A program made the translations under genes and the position numbers. A DNA stretch of 64,000 nucleotides from positions 1 to 64,000 of the forward strand of contig JAIRKD010000063.1 of assembly GCA_031260285.1 (NCBI GenBank). The letters are read 5' to 3'. Below, piece after piece: positions 55,644 to 64,000 of the stretch. The notes beneath the pieces are model-generated. The model searched no databases and had not been told where the DNA came from. It saw nothing but the letters and a program-made list of their open reading frames with translations. The first letter of the stretch is position 1, and every line of letters starts with the position of its first letter. Origin of the DNA: Gemmatimonadota bacterium. Lineage in GTDB: Bacteria; Gemmatimonadota; Gemmatimonadetes; Longimicrobiales; Longimicrobiaceae.

Positions 55644-56849
55644 TCAGTCGCGACCCACGGTGTAACCCGCCGAGGTCAGCGAGTCCACGATCTCGTCCAC
55701 ATGCTCGCGGCCCCGGGACTCGATGGTGATTTCGACCTCCGCCTCGGTGAGCCAGAGCCCCTGCGAACCCCGCCGGTGATCAAGCCCGAGAACGTTTGCT
55801 CCCCGCTCCGCGAGCCGGGCAGAAAGCGCCGCCAGAGCACCCGGCCGGTCCAGCACCCGCACCCGGAGGCGGGCGAGGCGGCCATCGTTGATGAGCCCCC
55901 GGTCGATAATCCGTGACAGCAGGTTCACATCGATATTTCCGCCACTGAGTACCATCACCACATCCCGGTCCGCCGCCAGCGGGATCCGGCCGCCCGCAAC
56001 CGCCGCCAGCGTCACCGCGGCTGCCGGCTCCACAACCGTCTTCTCCCGCTCCAGAAGCAGGAGGACCGCGCTTGCGATCTCCTCTTCCCGCACGGTGACA
56101 ATATCATCCACCCACTTTTCCATCAGCGGGAAGGTATACTCCCCCACCCTGCGGACAGCGATTCCGTCAGCAATGGTTTCACCGGGGCCGGCGGTGACAA
56201 TCCGCCCGGACTGCCGCGCAAGCAGCGCTGCGGGCACCTGCTCCGCCTGAACCCCGATAATCCGCACATCCGGCCGGAGCGTCTTCACCGCGGCCCCGAT
56301 CCCGGAAATCAGGCCACCACCGCCCACTGGCACCACCAGTACTTCAACGTCAGGCGCCTGCTCAAGAACCTCCAGACCAATCGTGCCCTGCCCCGCAATC
56401 ACATCCTCATCATCAAACGGATGGATCAGCGTTGCGCCCGACTCCTTCTGAAGCCGGATTGCCTCCTTCATCGCCTCGTCGTAGTTCGCCCCGTGAAGGA
56501 TGACGGTTGCACCAAAACGCTCTGTATTGGAGACCTTGATCAGCGGAGTGCGCTCAGGCATCACAACCGTTGCGGAGATGCCGAGCCGCCCGGCATGGCA
56601 GGCCACACCCTGGGCATGGTTCCCCGCGCTGGCCGCAATCACTCCCCGACCGCGAGCGGATTCATCAATCAGCAGAAGCCGGTTCAGCGCGCCACGATCC
56701 TTGAACGACCCGGTACGCTGGAGGTTCTCGAATTTGAAGTACGCACGGCCACTGAACAGCTCGCCGAATACCTCGGACGGGGTACACGGAGTCAGGACGA
56801 TATGGTCATGAATCCGGCGGCGGGCTTCCTGGATCCGGAGGAGTTGCAA
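55644..56849 (-). CDS. ilvA: Threonine ammonia-lyase (PLP) with ACT domain
   Basis: 401 residues. The PLP lysine lies in TGSFKDRGALNRL near residue 49, SAGNHAQGVA binds phosphate, and VVPVGGGGLISG is the Gly-rich PLP loop. The C-terminal ACT-like domain (about 325-401) is the short type found in catabolic/biosynthetic IlvA variants. It makes 2-oxobutanoate from threonine. It is divergent from the Nudix gene. Confidence 0.94.
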   Translation of the reverse strand: MQLLRIQEARRRIHDHIVLTPCTPSEVFGELFSGRAYFKFENLQRTGSFKDRGALNRLLLIDESARGRGVIAASAGNHAQGVACHAGRLGISATVVMPERTPLIKVSNTERFGATVILHGANYDEAMKEAIRLQKESGATLIHPFDDEDVIAGQGTIGLEVLEQAPDVEVLVVPVGGGGLISGIGAAVKTLRPDVRIIGVQAEQVPAALLARQSGRIVTAGPGETIADGIAVRRVGEYTFPLMEKWVDDIVTVREEEIASAVLLLLEREKTVVEPAAAVTLAAVAGGRIPLAADRDVVMVLSGGNIDVNLLSRIIDRGLINDGRLARLRVRVLDRPGALAALSARLAERGANVLGLDHRRGSQGLWLTEAEVEITIESRGREHVDEIVDSLTSAGYTVGRD

Positions 56850-56996
56850 CCTGATAGCGGGGAGAAGGTGAACCGACCGGCAATTCAGCGGTATTCAACT
56901 ACGCCATACCCGAGTTCCATGGGAAAGCTCCCGGCGTCACGACTCGCGAGCGCGGACTCCAGGCTGTCCGGCTTCCCGTTCCACGAGTTCTGTCTG

Positions 56997-57602
56997 ATGA
57001 CCGTCGATATTGGCGTGCGTGTACTTCACGAAGCGCTCCGGAAACGCGGCCCCCGGCTGATCGAGCCACGGCCGGAGTTTGCCCAGGCCTCGGTCTCGCT
57101 GGTCCTCCGCCCGGGCGTGGACGGCCTGGAGGTTCTGCTGATCGAACGGCCCGTGTCCGACCACGATCCCTGGTCCGGACATATGGCGCTCCCCGGGGGA
57201 AGGAAGAATCCGGGGGAGACATCCCTCGACGCGGCGATCCGGGAGACGATTGAAGAGGTCGGGATCAACTTGCAGGTGGAGGGCCTGGAACTCGGCAGGC
57301 TGGATGATATCCGGCCTCTCAGGGGCGGACCGGCGATCACAGTGGCGCCATTTGTCTTTGCCATCTCCGAAAGTGTTATCGTACAGGCTGACCCCCGGGA
57401 GGTCGCGGACACATTCTGGATCTCGCTTGCCCGGCTGGCGGACCCGGCGTGCGCAACGGACCATCTGTACCTGCCGCCTGATGGAGAAGGCGTCCGGTTT
57501 CCGGCACTGAACTACAACGGTCGGGTGATCTGGGGCCTCACCTACCGGATGCTCACGCAGCTTCTGGAGATTGTCCGCTCAATCCGTCCGGATGATGCCT
57601 GA
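56997..57602 (+). CDS. Nudix hydrolase, CoA-pyrophosphatase-like
   Basis: 201 residues from ATG 56997 (ATG 56920 would add 25 residues). The Nudix box is complete: G-RKNPG-E-x7-RE-T-I-EE-V-G-I. The preceding HMALPGGRK segment is typical of the NudL/CoAse group that cleaves coenzyme A and acyl-CoA to phosphopantetheine and ADP. Substrate not proven. Confidence 0.87.
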   Translation: MTVDIGVRVLHEALRKRGPRLIEPRPEFAQASVSLVLRPGVDGLEVLLIERPVSDHDPWSGHMALPGGRKNPGETSLDAAIRETIEEVGINLQVEGLELGRLDDIRPLRGGPAITVAPFVFAISESVIVQADPREVADTFWISLARLADPACATDHLYLPPDGEGVRFPALNYNGRVIWGLTYRMLTQLLEIVRSIRPDDA

Positions 57603-57774
57603 CGGTGCATTGCGGTGAAGCTTAAGCGGGTCGAAAGTCGAAACATATCACAGACGCGACGGAACCCGGGGTGCTGGAATACCGGTGCTGCAGCGATGAA
57701 ACTGCCTCCCCCGGGGAAGGCAGTCTGGGCGGGGTGGAAAGTGAGTCCGGCGCATACGCGTCAACAAATATTTT

Positions 57775-58872
57775 ATGTTACACACGCCACAGATGATCAC
57801 TGACGACTCCTTCAGTTTTCTGGCTCAGCTGCTTGATGCTCCGGGTCCGAGCAGCTTTGAGATCGCTCCTGCCCGGATCTGGCGGACTGAAGCAGGCAGG
57901 TTTGCGGACCAGGTGGATGCGGACGTCAGCGGAAACTCCATCGCGATCGTAAATCCGGGAGGATCTCCCCGGATCATGCTCGCAGGCCACATCGACGAGA
58001 TCGGTCTGATCATCACGCACATCTGTGATGAGGGCTTCCTCTATTTTGATGGAATCGGCGGCTGGGATCCGCAGGTTCTCGTAGGCCAGCGGGTCCGCAT
58101 CCTCACCCAGGATGGGGAAGTGATCGGCGTCATCGGCAAAAAGCCGATCCATCTGATCACCGCGGAGGAGCGGGAAAAGGCGTCAAAGCTGAAGGACCTC
58201 TGGATGGATATCGGGGCGAAGAACCCGGAAGAGACCGCGGAGCGTGGGGTCCGGATCGGAGATCCAGCCGTGATCGACAGCAAGCTGGTGAGGCTCAACG
58301 ATGAACTGGTTGTTTCGAGGGCGATGGACAACCGGATCGGGGCCTACATAGTACTGGAGACGCTCCGGCGCCTCGCAAACAACCGGACCGGGCTGAAGGC
58401 TGAAGTGGCGGCGGTCGCAACAACGCAGGAAGAGATCGGGCCCACGGGTGGCGGAGTACGGACGGCGGCACACCGGTTTGATCCCGCGGTGGCGATTGTG
58501 GTTGACGTCACCTTCGCGACGGATGCTCCCGAAATTGACGAGAAGCGGGTGGGCGAACACGATCTGGGGAGCGGACCGGTTCTCTCCCGGGGGTCAGCGG
58601 CCCACCCGATTGTTTTTGAGCGGCTCGCCGCCGCCGCTGAAGCGGAGCAGATCCCCTATACCATTCAGGCATCAGGGCGCCAGACCATGACGGACGCAGA
58701 CGCGATCTATCTGTCCCGTGACGGAGTCGCCACTGCGCTGGTCTCGGTCCCCAACCGATACATGCACTCGCCGAACGAGATGGTTTCGCTCCAGGATCTG
58801 GATGCGAGCATCCGGCTGATCGAGGCGTTTATCCGCGGGGTGGACGAGAATACGGACTTCACGCCGAGATAA
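57775..58872 (+). CDS. M42 family aminopeptidase
   Basis: 365 residues (ATG 57793 possible). The co-catalytic metal site shows AGHIDEIGL, RAMDNRIGAY (bridging Asp), TTQEEIGPTGG (catalytic Glu pair), VVDVTFATD and a final His in YMHSPNEM. M42 enzymes form tetrahedral dodecamers and trim peptides in the cytosol. Monocistronic by spacing. Confidence 0.93.
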   Translation: MLHTPQMITDDSFSFLAQLLDAPGPSSFEIAPARIWRTEAGRFADQVDADVSGNSIAIVNPGGSPRIMLAGHIDEIGLIITHICDEGFLYFDGIGGWDPQVLVGQRVRILTQDGEVIGVIGKKPIHLITAEEREKASKLKDLWMDIGAKNPEETAERGVRIGDPAVIDSKLVRLNDELVVSRAMDNRIGAYIVLETLRRLANNRTGLKAEVAAVATTQEEIGPTGGGVRTAAHRFDPAVAIVVDVTFATDAPEIDEKRVGEHDLGSGPVLSRGSAAHPIVFERLAAAAEAEQIPYTIQASGRQTMTDADAIYLSRDGVATALVSVPNRYMHSPNEMVSLQDLDASIRLIEAFIRGVDENTDFTPR

Positions 58873-59202
58873 CCGGATGCATAATCCGCTGATCGTCCCC
58901 GGTTCCGAAGTATGGAAGATCGATCATCGGGAAGGCTATCCGGACGGCCTCTTACATTTTTGGAACCAAAGGCCGGATCAGTCACTATTAGGGGCGTCCG
59001 AGTCCGGAGCTCCAGTGCGGGATGGGGAAACGGCTCGAAAGGCACCTGACTGTTCAGCAATCGTATGGACACCCTCTGAAGGAAGCGGGTACATGACTGG
59101 AGTCCGTGGAAACAGGTGCCTGAGTGAACAGGTTCAGGGCGGCGAGCGTCGGAGAACGACGGTGCTCGCTGCCCTTCACATTTAGACCAACGAGCCGAAC
59201 CC
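58873..59202. other. 330-base gap before the sigma factor gene
   Basis: No credible gene is seen: the open frames on both strands lack SD and family features. A hairpin with arms 59137-59147 and 59164-59174 (11 bp, one G.U pair) followed by TTCACATTT lies 29 bases before the sigma factor ATG. It may be a terminator for upstream transcripts or a 5'-UTR structure. No convincing promoter was identified. Confidence 0.5.
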
Positions 59203-60063
59203 ATGTTCTTCAGCTCCCGTGCCCTGGACTCGTTCGATCAGTATCTGCACGACGTTGAGAAGTATCCTCTTATCGAGGATCCGGAACAGGAGCGCGAGCT
59301 TGCCCGGCGCGCGCGGAGCGGTGACAAGGAAGCCGCGGAACGCCTGGTAACAGCGAACCTGCGCTTCGTCATCTCGTACGTAAAGAAGTACCAGGGCCGT
59401 GGACTTGGCCTTGCCGAGCTTGTCTGCATCGGAAACGAAGGCCTGCTCAAGGCGGTGAAGAAGTTCGATCCGGAGAAGGGCGTCAAGTTCATCTCCTATG
59501 CGGTCTGGTGGATCCGGCAGACGGTCCTTCAGGCGCTTGCCGAGCAGACGCGTTCGGTTCGAATTCCGCTCAACCAGAATTCAAACCTCGTTCGCCTCTC
59601 CCGCACCGAGACTGCTCTTACGCAGACGCTCGGCCGCTCTCCGACCGACCAGGAGATCGCGGACGAGATGGCGGAACCGATTGATACGATCCGCGCTCTC
59701 CGCCGCGTCGCCGCCAGCGAACTTTCCCTGGACGCTCCGCTTGACCGGGGTGACCGCGACTCCTCATCCTTCGGTGAACGTTTTGCGGGCGCTGAGGCGG
59801 ACGAGATCGAGGAAGAAGTTGAATCGCAGGCCCGTCGGGAGTTTCTGGAGCGGATGTTCGAGAAATATCTCACCGAGCGTGAGCGGAAGATTCTCTATCT
59901 GTACTACGGTCTGGATGAGGGTGAGGAGCGGACCCTGGAGGAGATCGGTCTCCTCCTCGGTGTAACCCGTGAACGCATCCGCCAGATCCGGAACCGGGCG
60001 TTCGAGAAGCTCCGGGAGAGCCCGGACGGCGCGGCGCTGGAAGGCTTCTGGGCGGTGTCGTAA
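59203..60063 (+). CDS. Primary-type RNA polymerase sigma factor (RpoD/RpoS family)
   Basis: 286 residues. Region 1.2 (FDQYLHDVEKYPLI), region 2 (NLRFVISYVKKYQGRGL, KAVKKFDPEKGVKFISYAVWWIRQ), region 3 and region 4 (TLEEIGLLLGVTRERIRQIRNRAFEKLR) are all present. Region 1.1 and the long non-conserved region are missing, so it is a compact group 1 or 2 factor. It could be the housekeeping sigma of the organism or an RpoS-like alternative. It ends in a strong terminator. Confidence 0.93.
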   Translation: MFFSSRALDSFDQYLHDVEKYPLIEDPEQERELARRARSGDKEAAERLVTANLRFVISYVKKYQGRGLGLAELVCIGNEGLLKAVKKFDPEKGVKFISYAVWWIRQTVLQALAEQTRSVRIPLNQNSNLVRLSRTETALTQTLGRSPTDQEIADEMAEPIDTIRALRRVAASELSLDAPLDRGDRDSSSFGERFAGAEADEIEEEVESQARREFLERMFEKYLTERERKILYLYYGLDEGEERTLEEIGLLLGVTRERIRQIRNRAFEKLRESPDGAALEGFWAVS

Positions 60064-60088
60064 CCGAAGGTGAAGCGGGGAAAGGGAA

Positions 60089-60138
60089 AAAAAGAAGAGG
60101 ACGGCGAAGAAATATTTCTTCGCCGCCCTCTTCTTTTT
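60089..60138. terminator. Strong bidirectional terminator
   Basis: AAAAAGAAGAGG with CGGCGAAGAAA pairs, with one small internal mismatch, with the reverse copy ending CTCTTCTTTTT (whole element 60089-60138). Both ends carry A- or T-runs, so it can stop the sigma factor transcript and any minus-strand transcript arriving from the M28 gene. Confidence 0.9.
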
Positions 60139-60337
60139 CTCCGGAATTCCCACAATCAGTGACACCCGCGGGGGGCAGATTGCCATGGAGATGCCGGGAT
60201 CAGATCCCTGCGCGGATCTGCAGAGACTGTTATCCCGAACACCTTTACAATCCCGGCGGCCAGGACAATCCGGGAATGCAACAGCGGCGATCCAGTACCG
60301 GGCGCATTCCCGGCGCCCACAGACTCCTCCCGGCGCA

Positions 60338-61930
60338 TTACGAGGTACAGGGACTACCCAGCGGTGGCACCGGACGATCCACCCGAAGCCGCGATGACTG
60401 GTTCGCCACCTCCAGCGTCAGATCCTTCACCAGCGTTGCAACCCGGGCGAGTTTGTCGTTGTCGATCAGCACCAGCTCGTCAGACGGCTGATGGTACTGC
60501 GGATGCAGTCCGGTTGTAAGGAAAAGAATCGGGATGCCGAACCGCGCAAAGTTGTAATGGTCAGACCGGCAGTAGATCTGCTCCGGATGCCCCGGTGTGT
60601 CATATTCAAAATCGAAGATGAACGGACGTGCCTGGCGGGCGTTTACAGCCTCGACAAGATCACCGAACTCCGTAGAGAGCTTCCGGGAACCAACACTGAA
60701 GAGCGTATCCGGACTGTTACGCCCGACCATATCCATATTGATATGCGCCACAACTGACTCGCGCCGCACCGGGAGGTGATCAGTGAGGAACTCCGAACCC
60801 AGAAGCCCTGATTCCTCTCCGGTGAACCAGGAGAAGAGCACCGAACGCGCGGGACGCTGGGCTGCCGGAAGCCCCGCAAACGACTCCGCGACCTCCAGAA
60901 GGACCGCGCTTCCCGAGGCATTGTCGTCCGCCCCGTTGTAGATGGAATCACCATTCACGGGGGCCCCGACTCCGACATGATCGTAGTGCGCTCCCAGCGC
61001 GACATATTCACCGCTCCGCGCCGGGTCGCTCCCCGGGAGGATCGCGACGACATTCCGGCCCCGGATCCGTTCGACGTTCTCCTCAATCGAATACTGCAGG
61101 GTTCCGAGGTTGGTCCGCGGAAGTCGCGATCCTGAAAGTGGCGCGCCGAGCAGACGCTCAGCCGCCGGAACGGTGATGAGGAAGAACGGCGGCGCTTTCG
61201 GCTCCCCTGCCCCACTATCCACGAGGGAGACCGCTCCGTTCCGGCTGACTCCCACCGCGTACGACCAGAACTCCGCCTCACTCTCTTCAGCAACCAGCAG
61301 CACCGCGGCAGCGGGGCTCATCGGGCTGAAAAGCGTGGCCATCGGCAGACGCGGCGGCTGGATATCGGGGTTGACTCCGGGCGGAGGACCGAGACGGACA
61401 ATCACCACCGCGCCTCGCAGCTGCTCGGGGCTGAGTTCGTTGGCGCCGAGGGGTGCATCCACCAGATGCCCGCCGAAGATCAGCGGCCCGCTTCCAGACA
61501 TCCGGGAGGCTTCCGGCAGACCGCCGATCCCCGAAACAGGAAGGATTTCGTCACTCCCCAGCGTAAACGGTCCGTTCACACTGGACCCTGAAACCATTGC
61601 GCTGGAGGATCGGCTCTCAAGGGGAACCGTCTGGAAGAAGCTGCTTCCATCACCAGCCGGCCGAAGGCCAAGCCGGGTCAGTTCTCCAGCAATATAATCC
61701 GCCGCCGCATCAATCCCGGGGCTTCCGACACTCCGGCCCAGGAGAGAGTCGTCCGAGAGAATACTCACGCGAAGACGGAGATCGGAGGCAAGAATCGCCG
61801 GACTGGTTGCGGCACTTCGCGCAGCTCCGGGAGCAGCTGTCGGAGCGGTAGCACACGCCGCCACAGTCAGCATGAGCCCCGATGCGAGAACGGAGGTTGA
61901 ACGGATCAGTCGCAAAGCAGGGCTCCACAT
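60338..61930 (-). CDS. M28 family metallopeptidase lipoprotein
   Basis: 530 residues from ATG 61930 (61960 possible). A signal with lipobox TVAAC precedes a PA-like insertion (about 120-285) and the M28 peptidase domain: GAHYDHVG, GADDNASGSA, TGEESGLLGS, NMDMVGR and YHQPSDE supply both zincs and the catalytic Glu. It should be exported and lipid-anchored, acting as an aminopeptidase on extracellular or periplasmic peptides. Confidence 0.92.
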   Translation of the reverse strand: MWSPALRLIRSTSVLASGLMLTVAACATAPTAAPGAARSAATSPAILASDLRLRVSILSDDSLLGRSVGSPGIDAAADYIAGELTRLGLRPAGDGSSFFQTVPLESRSSSAMVSGSSVNGPFTLGSDEILPVSGIGGLPEASRMSGSGPLIFGGHLVDAPLGANELSPEQLRGAVVIVRLGPPPGVNPDIQPPRLPMATLFSPMSPAAAVLLVAEESEAEFWSYAVGVSRNGAVSLVDSGAGEPKAPPFFLITVPAAERLLGAPLSGSRLPRTNLGTLQYSIEENVERIRGRNVVAILPGSDPARSGEYVALGAHYDHVGVGAPVNGDSIYNGADDNASGSAVLLEVAESFAGLPAAQRPARSVLFSWFTGEESGLLGSEFLTDHLPVRRESVVAHINMDMVGRNSPDTLFSVGSRKLSTEFGDLVEAVNARQARPFIFDFEYDTPGHPEQIYCRSDHYNFARFGIPILFLTTGLHPQYHQPSDELVLIDNDKLARVATLVKDLTLEVANQSSRLRVDRPVPPLGSPCTS

Positions 61931-62138
61931 AAGGGGGTACACACGCCTGGGGGTACACATCCAGGACTCCGTCCAGGGCTACATACACCTGACGATACCG
62001 GAGGCTTCATACCCGAGGTTTCAACAGAAGTCATACGCGTCCCGGGATCACACTACGGAAGCGGGAATCGGATCCGCCCGGTTCGCGGGAGTCATCCGCC
62101 CACACATAAACGAAGAAGGTTCTTCCTCCGACCTCATA

Positions 62139-63791
62139 TTACCTTGTCTTCACCTTTACCGAGGCCCGGGATATGACATTCCGCTTCGTCGGTCCATCTT
62201 CAAACACTTCATTGAAGTCGCGGTCGTTATCGTCAGCCCTGTCCAGATGATAGGTCGCCCGCCAGACGTGATAGACCGCGCGATCCACCCAGCGCATGGC
62301 GTCAAGAACCTGAAGGCCGACTTCCGGATCAACCTGGCCTGATGCCGTCCGCTCCAGAACAACGGGCCGGTGGTTCCTCCGGCGTTCCGCGATATCGAGT
62401 GAGAGCGGCTCCATCCGGGGAGCGTCTGTCAGCCCACCGGCTTCCAGCCAGGAGAGAGCGATCCGAAGCCCCTGCTCCGCGCTTGCGGCCACCTCACGCA
62501 AGGTTGCGTCCGCCCGGATCGTCTCTGCATCCGGTGGATCGTACAGTGCCTCCAGCAGACGATCGATATGATCCGCGGAATGGAGCACTCCAAGATGCCG
62601 GTTGTATTCTTTTTCATTGTCCGGCGAGGTACGGATACGCCCGAGAAAGCGTCGTCCTTCCACCGAAGCAGCGGAAACGGTCTCCAGAGAGCCGGCAAGC
62701 AGACGCCTGTGGTTATCGGGGTCCAGAACCGACCGCGTCGCCGGGATCAGAGTGATTCCCGCTTCCACAACCGTCCGGCGAACCGCCTCGATCGCTACGC
62801 TTGGCATCGAAAGAAGCGTGGTATCAAGGTACCGGGTAAGCGACTGTGCCTGGTCGGGGACAAGCCGGGCGATAAACGCAGCGTACTGACTCATGAGTGG
62901 CAGCAGCGCCACCACGCCCGCAAGGTTGATTCCCGTGTGGAAGATGGCGATCATCAGCGGCGGACCCAGCCCGCTTCGGGTTTCGAGCCCTGTAAGTGCG
63001 CCGAGCCAGAGTGGAAGCGCAAAAAACGCGAGTACGCCCGAAAAGATGTTCAGCAGAATGAAGGAGAGGGCAGTGCGGCGGGCCGGAACCGATCCGCCGG
63101 CTGCCGCGATCGCGGCATGGACCGCGGTGCCCATATTGTGACCGATGACAAGCGCAGCAGCGTGCTGGAAGTCGATAGTCCCGGTGCTGAGGGCGGTCAG
63201 GGTGGTTGCAACCGCAGCAGTGGACGATTGCATCACAACCGTCATCACCATGCCGATCAGTATCAGCAGCAGACGGCCACTGGTGGTGGCACCGGCAACC
63301 GCTTCGATATCGACTCGTGTAGCGAGATCTCTCATGCCTTCCTGAAGCGTACCCACACCCAGGAACATGAGGCCGAATCCCGCTATTGCCATCCCGGCAG
63401 ACGATGTGTGCCCGCGACCGAAAACCCGCAGCAGCGCCCCGGTTCCGATCACCGGCAAAGCGATAACGAGGATGCTGTAACGCAGCCCGAAGAAGGCAAC
63501 CAGCCAGCTTGTACTGGTGGTGCCAACGGCCGCGCCGAACATGACGCTGATCGCCTGCGTGAAGGTAATGATTCCGGCACTTACAAAGCCGATGGTCATT
63601 ACCACGGTTGCACTGGAGGCCTGAACAAGCACCGTCAGCGCGATTCCCGAAAGGAACGCGCGGATCGGCCCACCGGTGAACCGGGTGAGGATATCGCGCA
63701 GCACCCCACCCGCAACGGCTTTCAGCCCCTCGGTCAACAACGTCATTCCGAGGAGGAAGAGCCCGACCCCTCCGAGAATTTCGCTGATCAC
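62139..63791 (-). CDS. Na/Pi cotransporter family protein with PhoU-like tail
   Basis: 550 residues. About eight membrane segments in the first 310 residues include the inverted repeat motifs QASSATVVMT and QSSTAAVATT of NptA/PNaS-type sodium-phosphate symporters. The cytoplasmic C-terminal about 230 residues are helical, in the position of the PhoU-like domain of this family. It probably moves phosphate or senses it; direction is unknown. Confidence 0.9.
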   Translation of the reverse strand: MISEILGGVGLFLLGMTLLTEGLKAVAGGVLRDILTRFTGGPIRAFLSGIALTVLVQASSATVVMTIGFVSAGIITFTQAISVMFGAAVGTTSTSWLVAFFGLRYSILVIALPVIGTGALLRVFGRGHTSSAGMAIAGFGLMFLGVGTLQEGMRDLATRVDIEAVAGATTSGRLLLILIGMVMTVVMQSSTAAVATTLTALSTGTIDFQHAAALVIGHNMGTAVHAAIAAAGGSVPARRTALSFILLNIFSGVLAFFALPLWLGALTGLETRSGLGPPLMIAIFHTGINLAGVVALLPLMSQYAAFIARLVPDQAQSLTRYLDTTLLSMPSVAIEAVRRTVVEAGITLIPATRSVLDPDNHRRLLAGSLETVSAASVEGRRFLGRIRTSPDNEKEYNRHLGVLHSADHIDRLLEALYDPPDAETIRADATLREVAASAEQGLRIALSWLEAGGLTDAPRMEPLSLDIAERRRNHRPVVLERTASGQVDPEVGLQVLDAMRWVDRAVYHVWRATYHLDRADDNDRDFNEVFEDGPTKRNVISRASVKVKTR

Positions 63792-63875
63792 TCGCAGTTC
63801 AGACGCAGGGAAGTCAACAGACCGGAAAGACGGCGGCCGCGGAGGAAAAGCACCGCGCTTCCCCCACAGTGACGA

Positions 63876-64000
63876 TCAGCCGCCATGGCGAACCAGCGTA
63901 CCGGTGAAGGTGATTGCGATAAGCAGGCCCGTCGCGATGAGAACGGCCGCGAGGTTCAGCCAACTGAAGAGCCCCCCCGTCCGCTTCCGCCAGAGGGTAC
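63876..64000 (-). CDS. 3' end of a membrane protein (5' end outside window)
   Basis: The minus-strand frame is open from the window edge to a TGA at 63876-63878 and encodes TLWRKRTGG, a hydrophobic helix (LFSWLNLAAVLIATGLLIAI region) and TGTLVRHGG. One transmembrane segment ending in a short tail suggests the last helix of an integral membrane protein. It lies 84 bases upstream of the Na/Pi gene, so both may be co-transcribed. No family assigned. Confidence 0.55.
   Translation of the reverse strand, partial: TLWRKRTGGLFSWLNLAAVLIATGLLIAITFTGTLVRHGG

Noticed and set aside
58877-59185. 102-residue open frame before the sigma factor gene
   Set aside because: No SD, no recognisable fold, and it overlaps a hairpin; treated as intergenic.
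62568-63872. 434-residue open frame on the plus strand
   Set aside because: Antisense of the Na/Pi cotransporter gene, very hydrophilic and without family features.

Overview
The window is a GC-rich bacterial chromosome segment with tightly packed genes, many 1-8 bp start/stop overlaps and mostly SD-poor starts. No rRNA, tRNA or CRISPR array was found. The gene set (PyrR-led pyr operon, short HisG plus HisZ, lipoproteins with LxAC lipoboxes, tandem M16 and several M20/M28/M42 peptidases, a compact RpoD-like sigma factor, a coiled-coil/zinc-ribbon protein) looks most like Gemmatimonadota or a neighbouring phylum. That placement is an inference from gene style, not from a marker gene.

Layout. 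1-5.3 kb: a partial unknown gene, then a minus-strand operon pyrR-pyrB-pyrC-(OB-fold/HD nuclease)-(coiled-coil zinc ribbon), with a clear promoter before pyrR and an intrinsic terminator at 355-396. 5.4-10.6 kb: gltX and a LexA-type HTH fused to TadA, an HD-domain protein and an MFS permease. 10.7-18.5 kb: small membrane proteins, an M20 peptidase, a sugar nucleotidyltransferase, a Lon-type protease whose ATPase module has lost key residues, and a lipoprotein. 18.2-21.2 kb: guaB-(AtuA C-terminal domain)-enoyl-CoA hydratase-small membrane protein. 22-29.5 kb: acyltransferase, M20 dipeptidase, psd, and an M16-M16-thiI operon. 30-42.2 kb: Sua5/YwlC, an unusual radical SAM protein, an atypical-composition lipase island, a redoxin lipoprotein, pyrD, hisZ-hisG-hisD-(DUF6941-like), and hisIE.

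42.2-51.8 kb is a polymorphic-toxin locus. One complete 1819-residue RHS protein (signal sequence, Ig-like domains, YD repeats, DPxG autoprocessing motif, C-terminal toxin tip) is followed by its immunity gene. Behind it lies a string of promoterless, 5'-truncated RHS C-terminal cassettes, each with a different tip and its own candidate immunity gene, in places sharing near-identical core DNA with the complete gene. An IS3-family transposase remnant sits at one cassette border. This looks like a reservoir for tip switching by recombination.

52-64 kb: an 803-residue lipoprotein with an HELAH zinc motif, an HNH nuclease, ilvA, a Nudix hydrolase, an M42 aminopeptidase, a primary-type sigma factor, an M28 lipoprotein peptidase, a Na/Pi cotransporter-like protein and the 3' end of a membrane protein.
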